Positions 1 to 5,085 of a DNA stretch of 7,130 bases are shown here, piece by piece. The position numbers were made by a program, and so were the translations under genes. Position 1 is the first letter of the stretch; every line of letters starts with the position of its first letter. The notes under the pieces are model-generated. The model did not search any database and was not told where the DNA came from. It worked only from the letters and a program-made list of their open reading frames with translations. The stretch spans positions 1 to 7,130 of the forward strand of contig JAEERZ010000115.1 of NCBI GenBank assembly GCA_016286075.1, written 5' to 3'. The DNA is from Selenomonadaceae bacterium. GTDB taxonomy: Bacteria > Bacillota > Negativicutes > Selenomonadales > Selenomonadaceae.

Positions 1-53
1 CGGAGGAAGGAGCCGCAGCGGGAGCTGCGTCGACTGACGACAACGAAGCATAG
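1..53 (+). CDS. rpsF: Probable 3' end of rpsF (ribosomal protein S6), partial
   Basis: Reading from position 3, the frame gives EEGAAAGAASTDDNEA followed by TAG at 51-53; the gene would begin outside the window. The identification rests on context: ssb and rpsR follow directly on the same strand, and rpsF-ssb-rpsR is a conserved bacterial operon. An acidic, low-complexity C-terminal tail is also common in S6, which binds S18 on the small ribosomal subunit. No diagnostic S6 residues lie in the window, and the other two forward frames are also open for part of the stretch, so this is an inference. What is odd is that these codons fall within a repeat that recurs at 1785-1852. The tail may therefore be repeat-derived, or the region may be purely non-coding if rpsF ends earlier. 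Confidence 0.55.
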   Translation, partial: EEGAAAGAASTDDNEA

Positions 54-69
54 AAGAATTTGAACAAGC
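1..69 (+). repeat. Dispersed repeat, copy 1 (left part cut by window edge)
   Basis: Aligned by eye, 24-69 matches 1807-1852 without gaps at about 35 of 46 positions, including 20 of 21 at 24-44. Positions 1-16 match 1785-1800 at about 13 of 16. The core is GTCGACTGRCGACAAC. The copy contains a hairpin CGCAGC-GGGA-GCTGCG (14-29) and a second, mutually exclusive small dyad GTCG/CGAC (29-41). It overlaps the presumed last codons of rpsF and continues past the stop. By comparison with copy 2, a left palindromic arm should lie just outside the window. Confidence 0.65.
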
Positions 70-107
70 AGAAAAGGGAATTTAGTGTAGGACAGTTCCG
101 GCAAGTC

Positions 108-119
108 AGGAAGAAAGGG
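108..119 (+). promoter_or_regulatory. Ribosome binding region of ssb
   Basis: A purine-rich AGGAAG-AAAGGG stretch ends 7 nt before the ATG at 127. It supports that ATG as the ssb start. No in-frame alternative with a better site is visible. Confidence 0.6.
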
Positions 120-126
120 CATTTCC

Positions 127-567
127 ATGAATAAAGTAATTTTGATGGGCCGCCTCGCGCGCGATCCCGAGCTCCGCACAACCCAGTCGGGGCGACAGAT
201 GGCACGCATGACGATTGCCGTCGATCGCCGCATCAGTCGGGCGAATGCACAGCCCGGACAACAGACAGCGGACTTTATCGGTTTGGTTGCTTGGGAGCGT
301 ACGGCGGAATTTGCCGAGAAATATCTCAACAAAGGCAGCCAGATTCTTGTAGAAGGTCGCATCCAGACGGGCAGCTATGAGGCTCAGGACGGCACAAAAC
401 GATACACCACCGACGTGATCGTCGAGCGTATCGAATTCGCCGGCTCCCGTTCCCAGGGCGCCCCGGACGGAGGTTTCGCGCCGCGGAACTCCGCTCCCGC
501 AGGGTCTTCCTTGGCTGCGCCCTCCTTTGACAATGCTCCGATAGCTGACGAGGATATTCCGTTTTAG
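127..567 (+). CDS. ssb: Single-stranded DNA-binding protein
   Basis: SSB coats single-stranded DNA as a homotetramer during replication, recombination and repair, and recruits partner enzymes through its C-terminal tip. The 146-residue protein opens with the typical MNKVILMGRLARDPELR beginning. It has one OB-fold (about residues 1-105) that includes the conserved segment around W56 (VAWERTAEFAEKYL) and the GRIQTGSYEAQDG turn. A flexible Gly/Ala/Ser/Pro-rich linker (about 106-138) follows, ending in the acidic tip DEDIPF (141-146). Length and architecture are normal for bacterial SSB. The gene follows the presumed rpsF by 73 nt, and its TAG stop overlaps the Shine-Dalgarno sequence of rpsR, so translation of the two is probably coupled. 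This is the primary housekeeping SSB judging by its place in the ribosomal operon. Confidence 0.97.
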   Translation: MNKVILMGRLARDPELRTTQSGRQMARMTIAVDRRISRANAQPGQQTADFIGLVAWERTAEFAEKYLNKGSQILVEGRIQTGSYEAQDGTKRYTTDVIVERIEFAGSRSQGAPDGGFAPRNSAPAGSSLAAPSFDNAPIADEDIPF

Positions 568-574
568 AGGAGGA
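566..574 (+). promoter_or_regulatory. Ribosome binding site of rpsR
   Basis: AGAGGAGGA lies 7 nt upstream of the GTG at 582 and overlaps the ssb stop codon (565-567). This placement supports the GTG start. The ATG at 575 is in another frame and reaches a stop within a few codons. Confidence 0.75.
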
Positions 575-581
575 ATGAACT

Positions 582-815
582 GTGATCAGACGTGACAGAA
601 GCCGTCGTCCCCGCAAGAAAGTCTGCTCTTTCTGCGTAGACAAGGTGGATCACATCGACTATAAGGACGCGGGCAAGCTCCGCCGTTTCATCACGGAGCG
701 CGGAAAGATTCTGCCCCGCCGCATTTCGGGCAACTGCGCCAAGCATCAGCGCCAAGTGACGCTGGCCATCAAGCGCGCGCGCAACATCGCCCTTCTGCCG
801 TTCACGGCGGAGTAA
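582..815 (+). CDS. rpsR: 30S ribosomal protein S18
   Basis: S18 sits on the platform of the small ribosomal subunit, where it pairs with S6. The 77-residue basic protein carries family signatures: an Arg-rich N-terminus, KVCSFC, and a central YKDAGKLRRFITERGKILPRRISG segment. This is followed by NCAKHQRQVTLAIKRARNIALLPF. Cysteines C15, C18 and C52 with H55 form a CxxC...CxxH pattern, marking the zinc-binding (C+) form of S18 rather than the Cys-free form that many bacteria use under zinc limitation. Translation starts at a GTG with a strong Shine-Dalgarno. The gene lies 14 nt after ssb and is the last of the operon, being followed by an intrinsic terminator. Confidence 0.98.
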   Translation: MIRRDRSRRPRKKVCSFCVDKVDHIDYKDAGKLRRFITERGKILPRRISGNCAKHQRQVTLAIKRARNIALLPFTAE

Positions 816-824
816 GCAAGACAC

Positions 825-853
825 AAAAAGAGAGCCTTCACGGCTCTCTTTTT
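825..853. terminator. Bidirectional intrinsic terminator between rpsR and crotonase
   Basis: AAAAAGAGAGCC (825-836) pairs perfectly with GGCTCTCTTTTT (842-853) around the loop TTCAC. The 12-bp stem carries A's on the left and T's on the right. It can therefore end the rightward rpsF-ssb-rpsR transcript and the leftward crotonase transcript, whose stop codon is at 871-873. Confidence 0.93.
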
Positions 854-870
854 TATTGCCTGTTATTCGA

Positions 871-1650
871 TTACTTTCCCGTAAACTTGGGCGCGCGTTT
901 TTCCGAGAACGCCTTGACGCCCTCCTTGAAGTCCTCGGTGCCGAGCAGCGCGGACATGGCCATGGCCTCGTAGGTCAGCGTATCGTCGAGGCTTGCGCCG
1001 TAGTTGTTGATTTCCTTCTTCATCATGGCGAGGGCCAGCGGCGCGCCCTGGGCGATCTGCTTCGCGACGGCCATGACGCCCTCCCGCAATGTTTCCTGCG
1101 TAAACACGCCGTTGACAAGGCCGATGGCCATAGCCTCGTGGGCCTCCACGGGACGCGCGGTAAACATCAGTTCTTTCGCCTTCGCCAATCCCACCGTCTT
1201 CGCGAGGAAATAATAACCGCCGCAGTCGGGAGCAAGGCCTACGCTGGCAAAGCTCTGGATGAATTTCACGCCCTCGGCGGCATAGCAAAGGTCGCAAGCG
1301 ATGGCGATATTGAAGCCCGCGCCCGCAGCGACGCCGTTCACCATCGCGATGACGGGCTTCGACATGACGTGAATCAGCTTTACAATCATTCCGGCCTGCG
1401 CGACGAAACGGCGGCGCTCCTCCGTCGTCTTCAGATTGTCGAGAGCGCCAAGGTCGCCGCCCGCGCAAAACGCGCGCCCTTCGCCCGTCAACACGACGAC
1501 GCGCACTTCCGGATCATGCTCCGCCTCGTGGAGCTTCGCGATCCAACCGTTGATCAGGTCGAGGCTCATGGAGTTCAGGCTTTTGGGACGGTTCAGCGTG
1601 AGAACGGCGACGCCGCCTTCTTTTTCGTACTTGATAACTTCCTCCGGCAT
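871..1650 (-). CDS. Crotonase-family enoyl-CoA hydratase/isomerase, PaaG-like
   Basis: This 259-residue soluble enzyme belongs to the crotonase superfamily, which acts on acyl-CoA thioesters. Oxyanion-hole segments are visible at AFCAGGDL (60-67) and VNGVAAGAGFN (104-114). At the positions of the two catalytic glutamates of enoyl-CoA hydratase there are N114 and F134 instead. An aspartate, D142 in GLAPDCGG, sits where PaaG-type isomerases have their catalytic Asp, and the C-terminal EGVKAFSEKRAPKFTGK closely resembles the PaaG ending. Double-bond isomerase or ring-isomerase chemistry is therefore more likely than plain hydration, but the substrate is unknown. No other phenylacetate or fatty-acid gene lies nearby. 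The ATG at 1650 has AAAGGAGT 8 nt upstream. The gene appears to be monocistronic, with its own weak promoter candidate and a shared terminator. Confidence 0.9.
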   Translation of the reverse strand: MPEEVIKYEKEGGVAVLTLNRPKSLNSMSLDLINGWIAKLHEAEHDPEVRVVVLTGEGRAFCAGGDLGALDNLKTTEERRRFVAQAGMIVKLIHVMSKPVIAMVNGVAAGAGFNIAIACDLCYAAEGVKFIQSFASVGLAPDCGGYYFLAKTVGLAKAKELMFTARPVEAHEAMAIGLVNGVFTQETLREGVMAVAKQIAQGAPLALAMMKKEINNYGASLDDTLTYEAMAMSALLGTEDFKEGVKAFSEKRAPKFTGK

Positions 1651-1658
1651 AAAATTTC

Positions 1659-1666
1659 ACTCCTTT
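1659..1666 (-). promoter_or_regulatory. Ribosome binding site of the crotonase gene
   Basis: On the minus strand AAAGGAGT stands 8 nt before the ATG at 1650. This is a good Shine-Dalgarno match that fixes the start. Confidence 0.75.
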
Positions 1667-1687
1667 ATTGATAATTGAAAATTAATC

Positions 1688-1715
1688 GTTATATTCATAT
1701 TTCGACGCGACGCAA
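1688..1715 (-). promoter_or_regulatory. Candidate promoter of the crotonase gene
   Basis: On the minus strand, TTGCGT (1710-1715) is followed after 16 nt by TATAAC (1688-1693), with a T-tract just upstream. The -10 is good and the -35 weak. A perfect TATAAT also occurs at 1732-1737 but has no convincing -35, so the choice between the two is open. Confidence 0.35.
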
Positions 1716-1766
1716 AAAAATCCTTTCAAGAATTATAAAGAAGTATGTCGATGTATCACGCCGAAC

Positions 1767-1852
1767 AAATTCCCATAGGATAGGCGGAAGAGGGAGACGC
1801 AACAGCGCTGCGTCGACTGGCGACAACAACTCCTATGGAAATTTGGGCAAGC
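1767..1852. repeat. Dispersed repeat, copy 2 (intergenic, palindromic ends)
   Basis: Positions 1785-1852 match copy 1 at the left window edge. This copy is complete enough to show its frame. AAATTCCCATAGGA (1767-1780) can pair with TCCTATGGAAATTT (1831-1844) over 14 positions with one G-T type mismatch. Inside are a hairpin GACGCA/TGCGTC (1796-1801 with 1809-1814) and the overlapping dyad GTCG/CGAC (1812-1815 with 1821-1824). The element lies between the crotonase promoter region and the tRNA-Glu terminator. Overlapping reading frames here lack start signals and run through the terminator, so I regard it as non-coding. It could be a mobile palindromic element or a structured RNA; the strand of function is unknown. 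Confidence 0.65.
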
Positions 1853-1860
1853 GAGACAGA

Positions 1861-1890
1861 AAAAACCCGAAGCCGAAGCTTCGGGTTTTT
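1861..1890. terminator. Intrinsic terminator downstream of tRNA-Glu, symmetrical
   Basis: AAAAACCCGAAGC (1861-1873) pairs perfectly with GCTTCGGGTTTTT (1878-1890) around a CGAA loop. The T-run on the minus strand comes from 1861-1865, just after the tRNA-Glu 3' end at 1902, so it ends the leftward tRNA transcript. The symmetry means it would also stop any rightward transcript through repeat copy 2. Confidence 0.93.
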
Positions 1891-1901
1891 AAATTTCGAT
1901 T

Positions 1902-1976
1902 TGGTGACTCCTAGGGGATTCGAACCCCTGAACCCGCCGTGAGAGGGCGGTGTCTTAACCACTTGACGAAGGAGCC
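1902..1976 (-). tRNA. tRNA-Glu, anticodon CUC
   Basis: The minus strand folds as a full cloverleaf of 75 nt. The acceptor stem GGCTCCT pairs with AGGAGTC with one G-U pair. The D arm is GTCAAGTGGTTAAGAC. The anticodon stem CCGCC/GGCGG closes the loop CTCTCAC, which gives anticodon CTC (Glu, codon GAG). The T arm is AGGGG-TTCGAAT-CCCCT. The 3' ACCA is encoded (CCA at 1902-1904). The gene lies 43 nt downstream of gltX on the same strand, has its own promoter, and ends at the terminator at 1861-1890. Confidence 0.97.
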
Positions 1977-1983
1977 GTTCATT

Positions 1984-2012
1984 ATATTACACGGCTCACC
2001 TTAAAATGTCAA
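1984..2012 (-). promoter_or_regulatory. Promoter of tRNA-Glu
   Basis: On the minus strand a perfect -35 TTGACA (2007-2012) is followed by a 17-nt spacer and TAATAT (1984-1989). An overlapping TATAAT (1981-1986) is possible with a 20-nt spacer. With the first choice, transcription would start only a few bases before the tRNA 5' end at 1976. The promoter fills the short gltX-tRNA gap, its -35 ending 8 nt past the gltX stop codon. Confidence 0.75.
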
Positions 2013-2019
2013 GCGTTTT

Positions 2020-3468
2020 TTATGCGAGCTTTTCGACGGCCTTGCCGATGCGCGCCAAGGATTCCTCCTTGCCCAGCAGATAGAGCAGCTCGGTGACGCC
2101 GCCGGGGGTCACCTTCTGTCCCGACAAAGCGATGCGGAGAGGCCACATGACCGTGCCCAGCTTATAGCCACTGCCATCAATATAGCCGTGCAGCGCTGAG
2201 TCGATGGCTTCCGGCGTCCACTCCGAAACGGCGTCCAGCGCCTCCTTCGCGGCGGGCAAAATCTGTGCGGCCAGCTCTGGGGTGACCTTGTTCTTCTTGT
2301 TCGGAAAAAGTTCTACGCCGTACTCCGGCAGCGTGCGGAAAAAGGCGATCATGTCCGCGATCTCGCCGTAGCGCGCGACCCGCGTCCGAAGGATTGCGGC
2401 AAGATACGGCCATTTCTTCTTGATTTCGTCCGTCAGCTCTCCCGCAAAGGGCAGCGCCTCGGCGGAGAATTTCTCGTCGCTCATGGCCTTGAAGTATTCG
2501 CCGTTGAACCAGTCGAGCTTCGCGTAGTCGAAGACGGCGGGTGACTTGCTCAGCCCTTCAAGGGAAAAGACCTTCGCCATTTCCTCCATCGAAAAGATTT
2601 CCTGGTCGGACTTCGGGCTCCAACCCAAAAGCGCCACGTAATTCGTAATCGCCTCCGGCAGATAACCCGCGTCGACGAGCTCCGCAAAGCTGGTGGCGCC
2701 ATGGCGTTTCGACAGCTTCGAGACGGAACCGTCCTCGTTCTTTCCCATGACCGGCGCCAAATGTACGAAGACCGGCGGCTCCCAGCCGAAAGCTTCGTAA
2801 AGCTGCACGTGCTTCGGCGTGGAAGTGATAAACTCCGTGCCGCGGATGACATGGGAAATCCGCATCAAATGATCGTCGATGACATTGGCGAAGTTGTACG
2901 TCGGCATACCGTCCCGCTTCAGGAGCACCTGATCCTCCAACTCGCTGTTCTCGATGGAGATATTTCCATGCACCACGTCAAAAAACGTGGTCGTGCCGGT
3001 CAGCGGCATTTTTTGACGGATAACGTAAGGATCGCCGTTTTTCAAATGACGCTCGATTTCCTCCGGCGCGAGGTCGCGGCAATGCCTGTCATAGCCGCCG
3101 AAGCTCTTTTCCCCCTCCTTCGCCGCCCCGTCCTCATGAGAGCAGAAGCAGCGGTAAGCGAAGCCTTTTTCGATGAGCTCCTCCGCATATTTCTTGTAGA
3201 TATCCATGCGCTCGCTCTGCACATAAGGGCCGCAGTCGCCGCCGACGCCCGGTCCTTCGTCGGGCACGATATGCGCCGCCGCCAGCGTGTCCTGAATGAA
3301 TTTCACCGCGTCGGCGACATAGCGCGCGCGGTCGGTATCCTCAATACGAAGCAGAAAATCGCCGCCCTGCGCTTTCGCGAAAAGATACGCGTAAAGAGCC
3401 GTGCGAAGATTGCCGATGTGCATATACCCCGTAGGACTTGGGGCGAAACGAGTTCGTACGTTTGCCAA
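2020..3468 (-). CDS. gltX: Glutamyl-tRNA synthetase
   Basis: A class I aminoacyl-tRNA synthetase that attaches glutamate to tRNA-Glu in the cytoplasm. With the TTG start chosen here it has 482 residues, a normal length. It begins MANVRTRFAPSPTGYMHIGN, which carries the HIGH-type motif HIGN (17-20). The second ATP-binding signature KLSKR is at 251-255. The YRCFCS ... DRHCRDL cysteines (C107, C109, C130) resemble the zinc-binding region of some GluRS. The remainder is the helical anticodon-binding part. An in-frame ATG at 3483 would add five residues but has no Shine-Dalgarno; GGAGGG lies inside those codons, 7 nt before the TTG. The gene has a good promoter upstream and is followed by tRNA-Glu, one of its substrates. 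I cannot tell from sequence alone whether it is discriminating or also charges tRNA-Gln. Confidence 0.97.
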   Translation of the reverse strand: MANVRTRFAPSPTGYMHIGNLRTALYAYLFAKAQGGDFLLRIEDTDRARYVADAVKFIQDTLAAAHIVPDEGPGVGGDCGPYVQSERMDIYKKYAEELIEKGFAYRCFCSHEDGAAKEGEKSFGGYDRHCRDLAPEEIERHLKNGDPYVIRQKMPLTGTTTFFDVVHGNISIENSELEDQVLLKRDGMPTYNFANVIDDHLMRISHVIRGTEFITSTPKHVQLYEAFGWEPPVFVHLAPVMGKNEDGSVSKLSKRHGATSFAELVDAGYLPEAITNYVALLGWSPKSDQEIFSMEEMAKVFSLEGLSKSPAVFDYAKLDWFNGEYFKAMSDEKFSAEALPFAGELTDEIKKKWPYLAAILRTRVARYGEIADMIAFFRTLPEYGVELFPNKKNKVTPELAAQILPAAKEALDAVSEWTPEAIDSALHGYIDGSGYKLGTVMWPLRIALSGQKVTPGGVTELLYLLGKEESLARIGKAVEKLA

Positions 3469-3475
3469 AATTAAA

Positions 3476-3481
3476 CCCTCC
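3476..3481 (-). promoter_or_regulatory. Ribosome binding site that decides the gltX start
   Basis: GGAGGG on the minus strand is 7 nt upstream of the TTG at 3468. It lies within the five codons that would be translated if the ATG at 3483 were used. This favours TTG initiation and the normal GluRS N-terminus MANVRTRFAPSPTG. Confidence 0.75.
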
Positions 3482-3501
3482 ATACATAATCAGTCCATGT
3501 T

Positions 3502-3530
3502 ATTTTACACCAACGAAAGACGACAGACAA
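3502..3530 (-). promoter_or_regulatory. Promoter of gltX
   Basis: On the minus strand, TTGTCT (3525-3530) is followed by a 17-nt spacer and TAAAAT (3502-3507). It lies immediately downstream of the ndh terminator. The expected leader is about 25-30 nt, too short for a T-box or other riboswitch. Confidence 0.65.
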
Positions 3531-3532
3531 GC

Positions 3533-3565
3533 AAAAAACAAGCCCCGGCGAAAATTGCCGAGGCT
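3533..3565 (-). terminator. Intrinsic terminator of ndh
   Basis: On the minus strand AGCCTCGGC (3557-3565) pairs with GCCGGGGCT (3541-3549), with one U-G pair, around AATTTTC. A TTTTTT run (3533-3538) follows. It begins 18 nt after the ndh stop codon (3584-3586). Confidence 0.85.
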
Positions 3566-3583
3566 CGGTTTATTATCGAAGCA

Positions 3584-4855
3584 TCATACGTCCTGCATTT
3601 TCGTGTCGCTGATGACGCGGCCGAGCCGCAGGCCGAACAGGAAATTCCAGAACCATTTATAGGCGACCGTCATGTTCGTATACGTACCCGCGAGACGCAT
3701 CAGGTGCACGACCATCCACGCGACCCACGCGAAAAAGCCCCTCATTTTCATGTTGTCCATCGCCACGACGGCATGACCGCGGCAAATCGTCGCCATGGCG
3801 CCCACGTCCTTGTAAGTGAACTCGGCCAGCTTTGCAGCCGGGTCTTTCAGCAGACGCTTGATATTCTCCACGCAGGTTACCGCCTGCTGCGTCGCCACAG
3901 GCGCCACCGTCGCCAAGGGGCGGCCGTCCTGCACAAAATTCGCGCAGTCGCCGATAGCGAAAATCTCCGGGAACCCTTTGACCTGAAGCGTCTTTTCCAC
4001 CACGACGCGCCCCGCGCGGTCGGTCTCCGCACCGAGATTCTTGACGAAGGAAACGGCCTTGACGCCCGCCGCCCAAATGACGGTTTTCGTCGGGATGGAA
4101 GTGCCGTCTTTAAACTTCAACTCCTCGCCGTCGTAATCCATGACCTGCGTGGAAACGCGGACGTCCACCTTTCGGATATCACGCAGCACGCGGGCTGTCT
4201 CCGCCCGAAGCTCTTCGGGCATCATCGCCAGCACATGGTCCATGGCTTCCACCAACACGACCTTCGTTTCGGAAAAATCAAGGTCGTGGTATTCATGGGC
4301 CATGACGCCGTAAATCAGCTCGGAAAGCGCGCCCGCGCACTCGACGCCCGTCGGGCCGCCGCCTACGCATACGAAAGTCAGCATGCGACGGCGCTCCGCC
4401 TCATCGTCGCATTTCGTGGCCCGCTCGAACATCCGCAGAACGTGATTGCGGATTGCCACGGCTTCCTGCAGCGTCTTCATGCCGAAGGAATGCTTCGCGA
4501 CGTTCTCCATGCCGAAAAAGTTCGTCATCGCCCCCGCCGCCAGCACGAGATAATCATAGGGCACTTCCCCCTGATCGGTAATCAGCTTCCTGTTCTCGGC
4601 GTCAAAATCCTCCGCGTGCGCCATGAAAAACCGGACGTTCTTCGTGTTGCGGAAGAATGCGCGAATCGGATACGCGATCTCGTTCTCGTCCAGCTCCGAC
4701 GTGGAAAGCTGATACAGCAGCGGCTGGAATACGTGAAAGTTGTTCCTGTCGATAATCGTGACGTCTACCGGAAGCTTCGCCAGCTTCTGCGCCACCTTGA
4801 CGCCGCCGAAGCCGGCGCCCACGACGACGATATGCGGTCGTTTGTTGTCTGTCAT
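3584..4855 (-). CDS. ndh: Type II NADH:quinone oxidoreductase (NDH-2)
   Basis: A single-subunit flavoprotein that passes electrons from NADH to the membrane quinone pool without pumping protons. The 423-residue protein has the FAD-binding GAGFGG (13-18) near the N-terminus and the second nucleotide (NADH) motif GGGPTGVECAGAL (165-177). The second FAD contact IFAIGDCA is at 298-305, followed by the quinone-site region APVATQQA (318-325). The C-terminal part contains a Trp/Phe-rich amphipathic stretch (about 374-390) and WFWNFLFG (401-408), typical of the helices that dock NDH-2 on the membrane. The ATG at 4855 has AAAGGGA about 10 nt upstream. The gene is flanked by its own promoter candidate and terminator, so it is probably monocistronic. 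Other members of the wider pyridine-nucleotide-disulfide family are less likely given the tail. Confidence 0.93.
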   Translation of the reverse strand: MTDNKRPHIVVVGAGFGGVKVAQKLAKLPVDVTIIDRNNFHVFQPLLYQLSTSELDENEIAYPIRAFFRNTKNVRFFMAHAEDFDAENRKLITDQGEVPYDYLVLAAGAMTNFFGMENVAKHSFGMKTLQEAVAIRNHVLRMFERATKCDDEAERRRMLTFVCVGGGPTGVECAGALSELIYGVMAHEYHDLDFSETKVVLVEAMDHVLAMMPEELRAETARVLRDIRKVDVRVSTQVMDYDGEELKFKDGTSIPTKTVIWAAGVKAVSFVKNLGAETDRAGRVVVEKTLQVKGFPEIFAIGDCANFVQDGRPLATVAPVATQQAVTCVENIKRLLKDPAAKLAEFTYKDVGAMATICRGHAVVAMDNMKMRGFFAWVAWMVVHLMRLAGTYTNMTVAYKWFWNFLFGLRLGRVISDTKMQDV

Positions 4856-4898
4856 AAAAATCAGTCCCTTTTACTTGTCCCACAAGAGTTTCATCACA

Positions 4899-4919
4899 TT
4901 CGCCGTGCATGGCGGCGAA
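4899..4919. promoter_or_regulatory. Perfect dyad in the ndh leader
   Basis: TTCGCCG (4899-4905) and CGGCGAA (4913-4919) are exact inverted repeats around TGCATGG. The dyad lies between the predicted ndh transcription start (about 4924) and the start codon. It could be a repressor operator or a leader hairpin. It does not match the Rex consensus I know (TTGTGAANNNNTTCACAA). Confidence 0.4.
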
Positions 4920-4930
4920 AACTGTTGCTA

Positions 4931-4958
4931 AGTATATCATATTTGAAAGAAAAAGCAA
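4931..4958 (-). promoter_or_regulatory. Promoter candidate of ndh
   Basis: On the minus strand TTGCTT (4953-4958) is followed by a 16-nt spacer and TATACT (4931-4936). The -10 is preceded by TGA, giving an extended -10 (TGn). This leaves a leader of roughly 70 nt before the ATG at 4855. Confidence 0.6.
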
Positions 4959-5015
4959 GCAAGCCCCTAAATCGTGGTCGCCGCAATCCTGCCGCCGTTT
5001 ACGGACGCAGCACGG

Positions 5016-5052
5016 AAAACGGCCCCGCGCGTCTCTTTTCCGCACGGGGCCG
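5016..5052 (-). terminator. Intrinsic terminator of the hexokinase gene
   Basis: CGGCCCCG and CGGGGCCG (5045-5052 with 5020-5027) form a GC-rich stem, extended inward by a G-U and three further pairs. It is followed on the minus strand by TTTT (5016-5019). It starts 33 nt after the hexokinase stop codon. The T-run is short, but the stem is strong. Confidence 0.75.
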
Positions 5053-5085
5053 CAAAACTATAATTCATTTCTTTTTATCGTTCGT

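Noticed and set aside
856..1671. 271-codon plus-strand open frame antisense to the crotonase
   Set aside because: It begins inside or just after the terminator and has shadow composition. The minus-strand frame has complete crotonase motifs and a ribosome binding site.
1675..1914. Open frame of 79 codons on the plus strand across the repeat (and a minus-strand frame at 1756-1962)
   Set aside because: The start is a TTG without a ribosome binding site. The frame runs through repeat copy 2 and the perfect terminator, and both frames overlap the tRNA-Glu region. The apparent peptides are best explained as translation of repeat and tRNA DNA.
3484..3583. T-box or other riboswitch upstream of gltX
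   Set aside because: The predicted leader is only about 25-30 nt between the promoter and the TTG start. The hairpin further upstream is explained as the ndh terminator.
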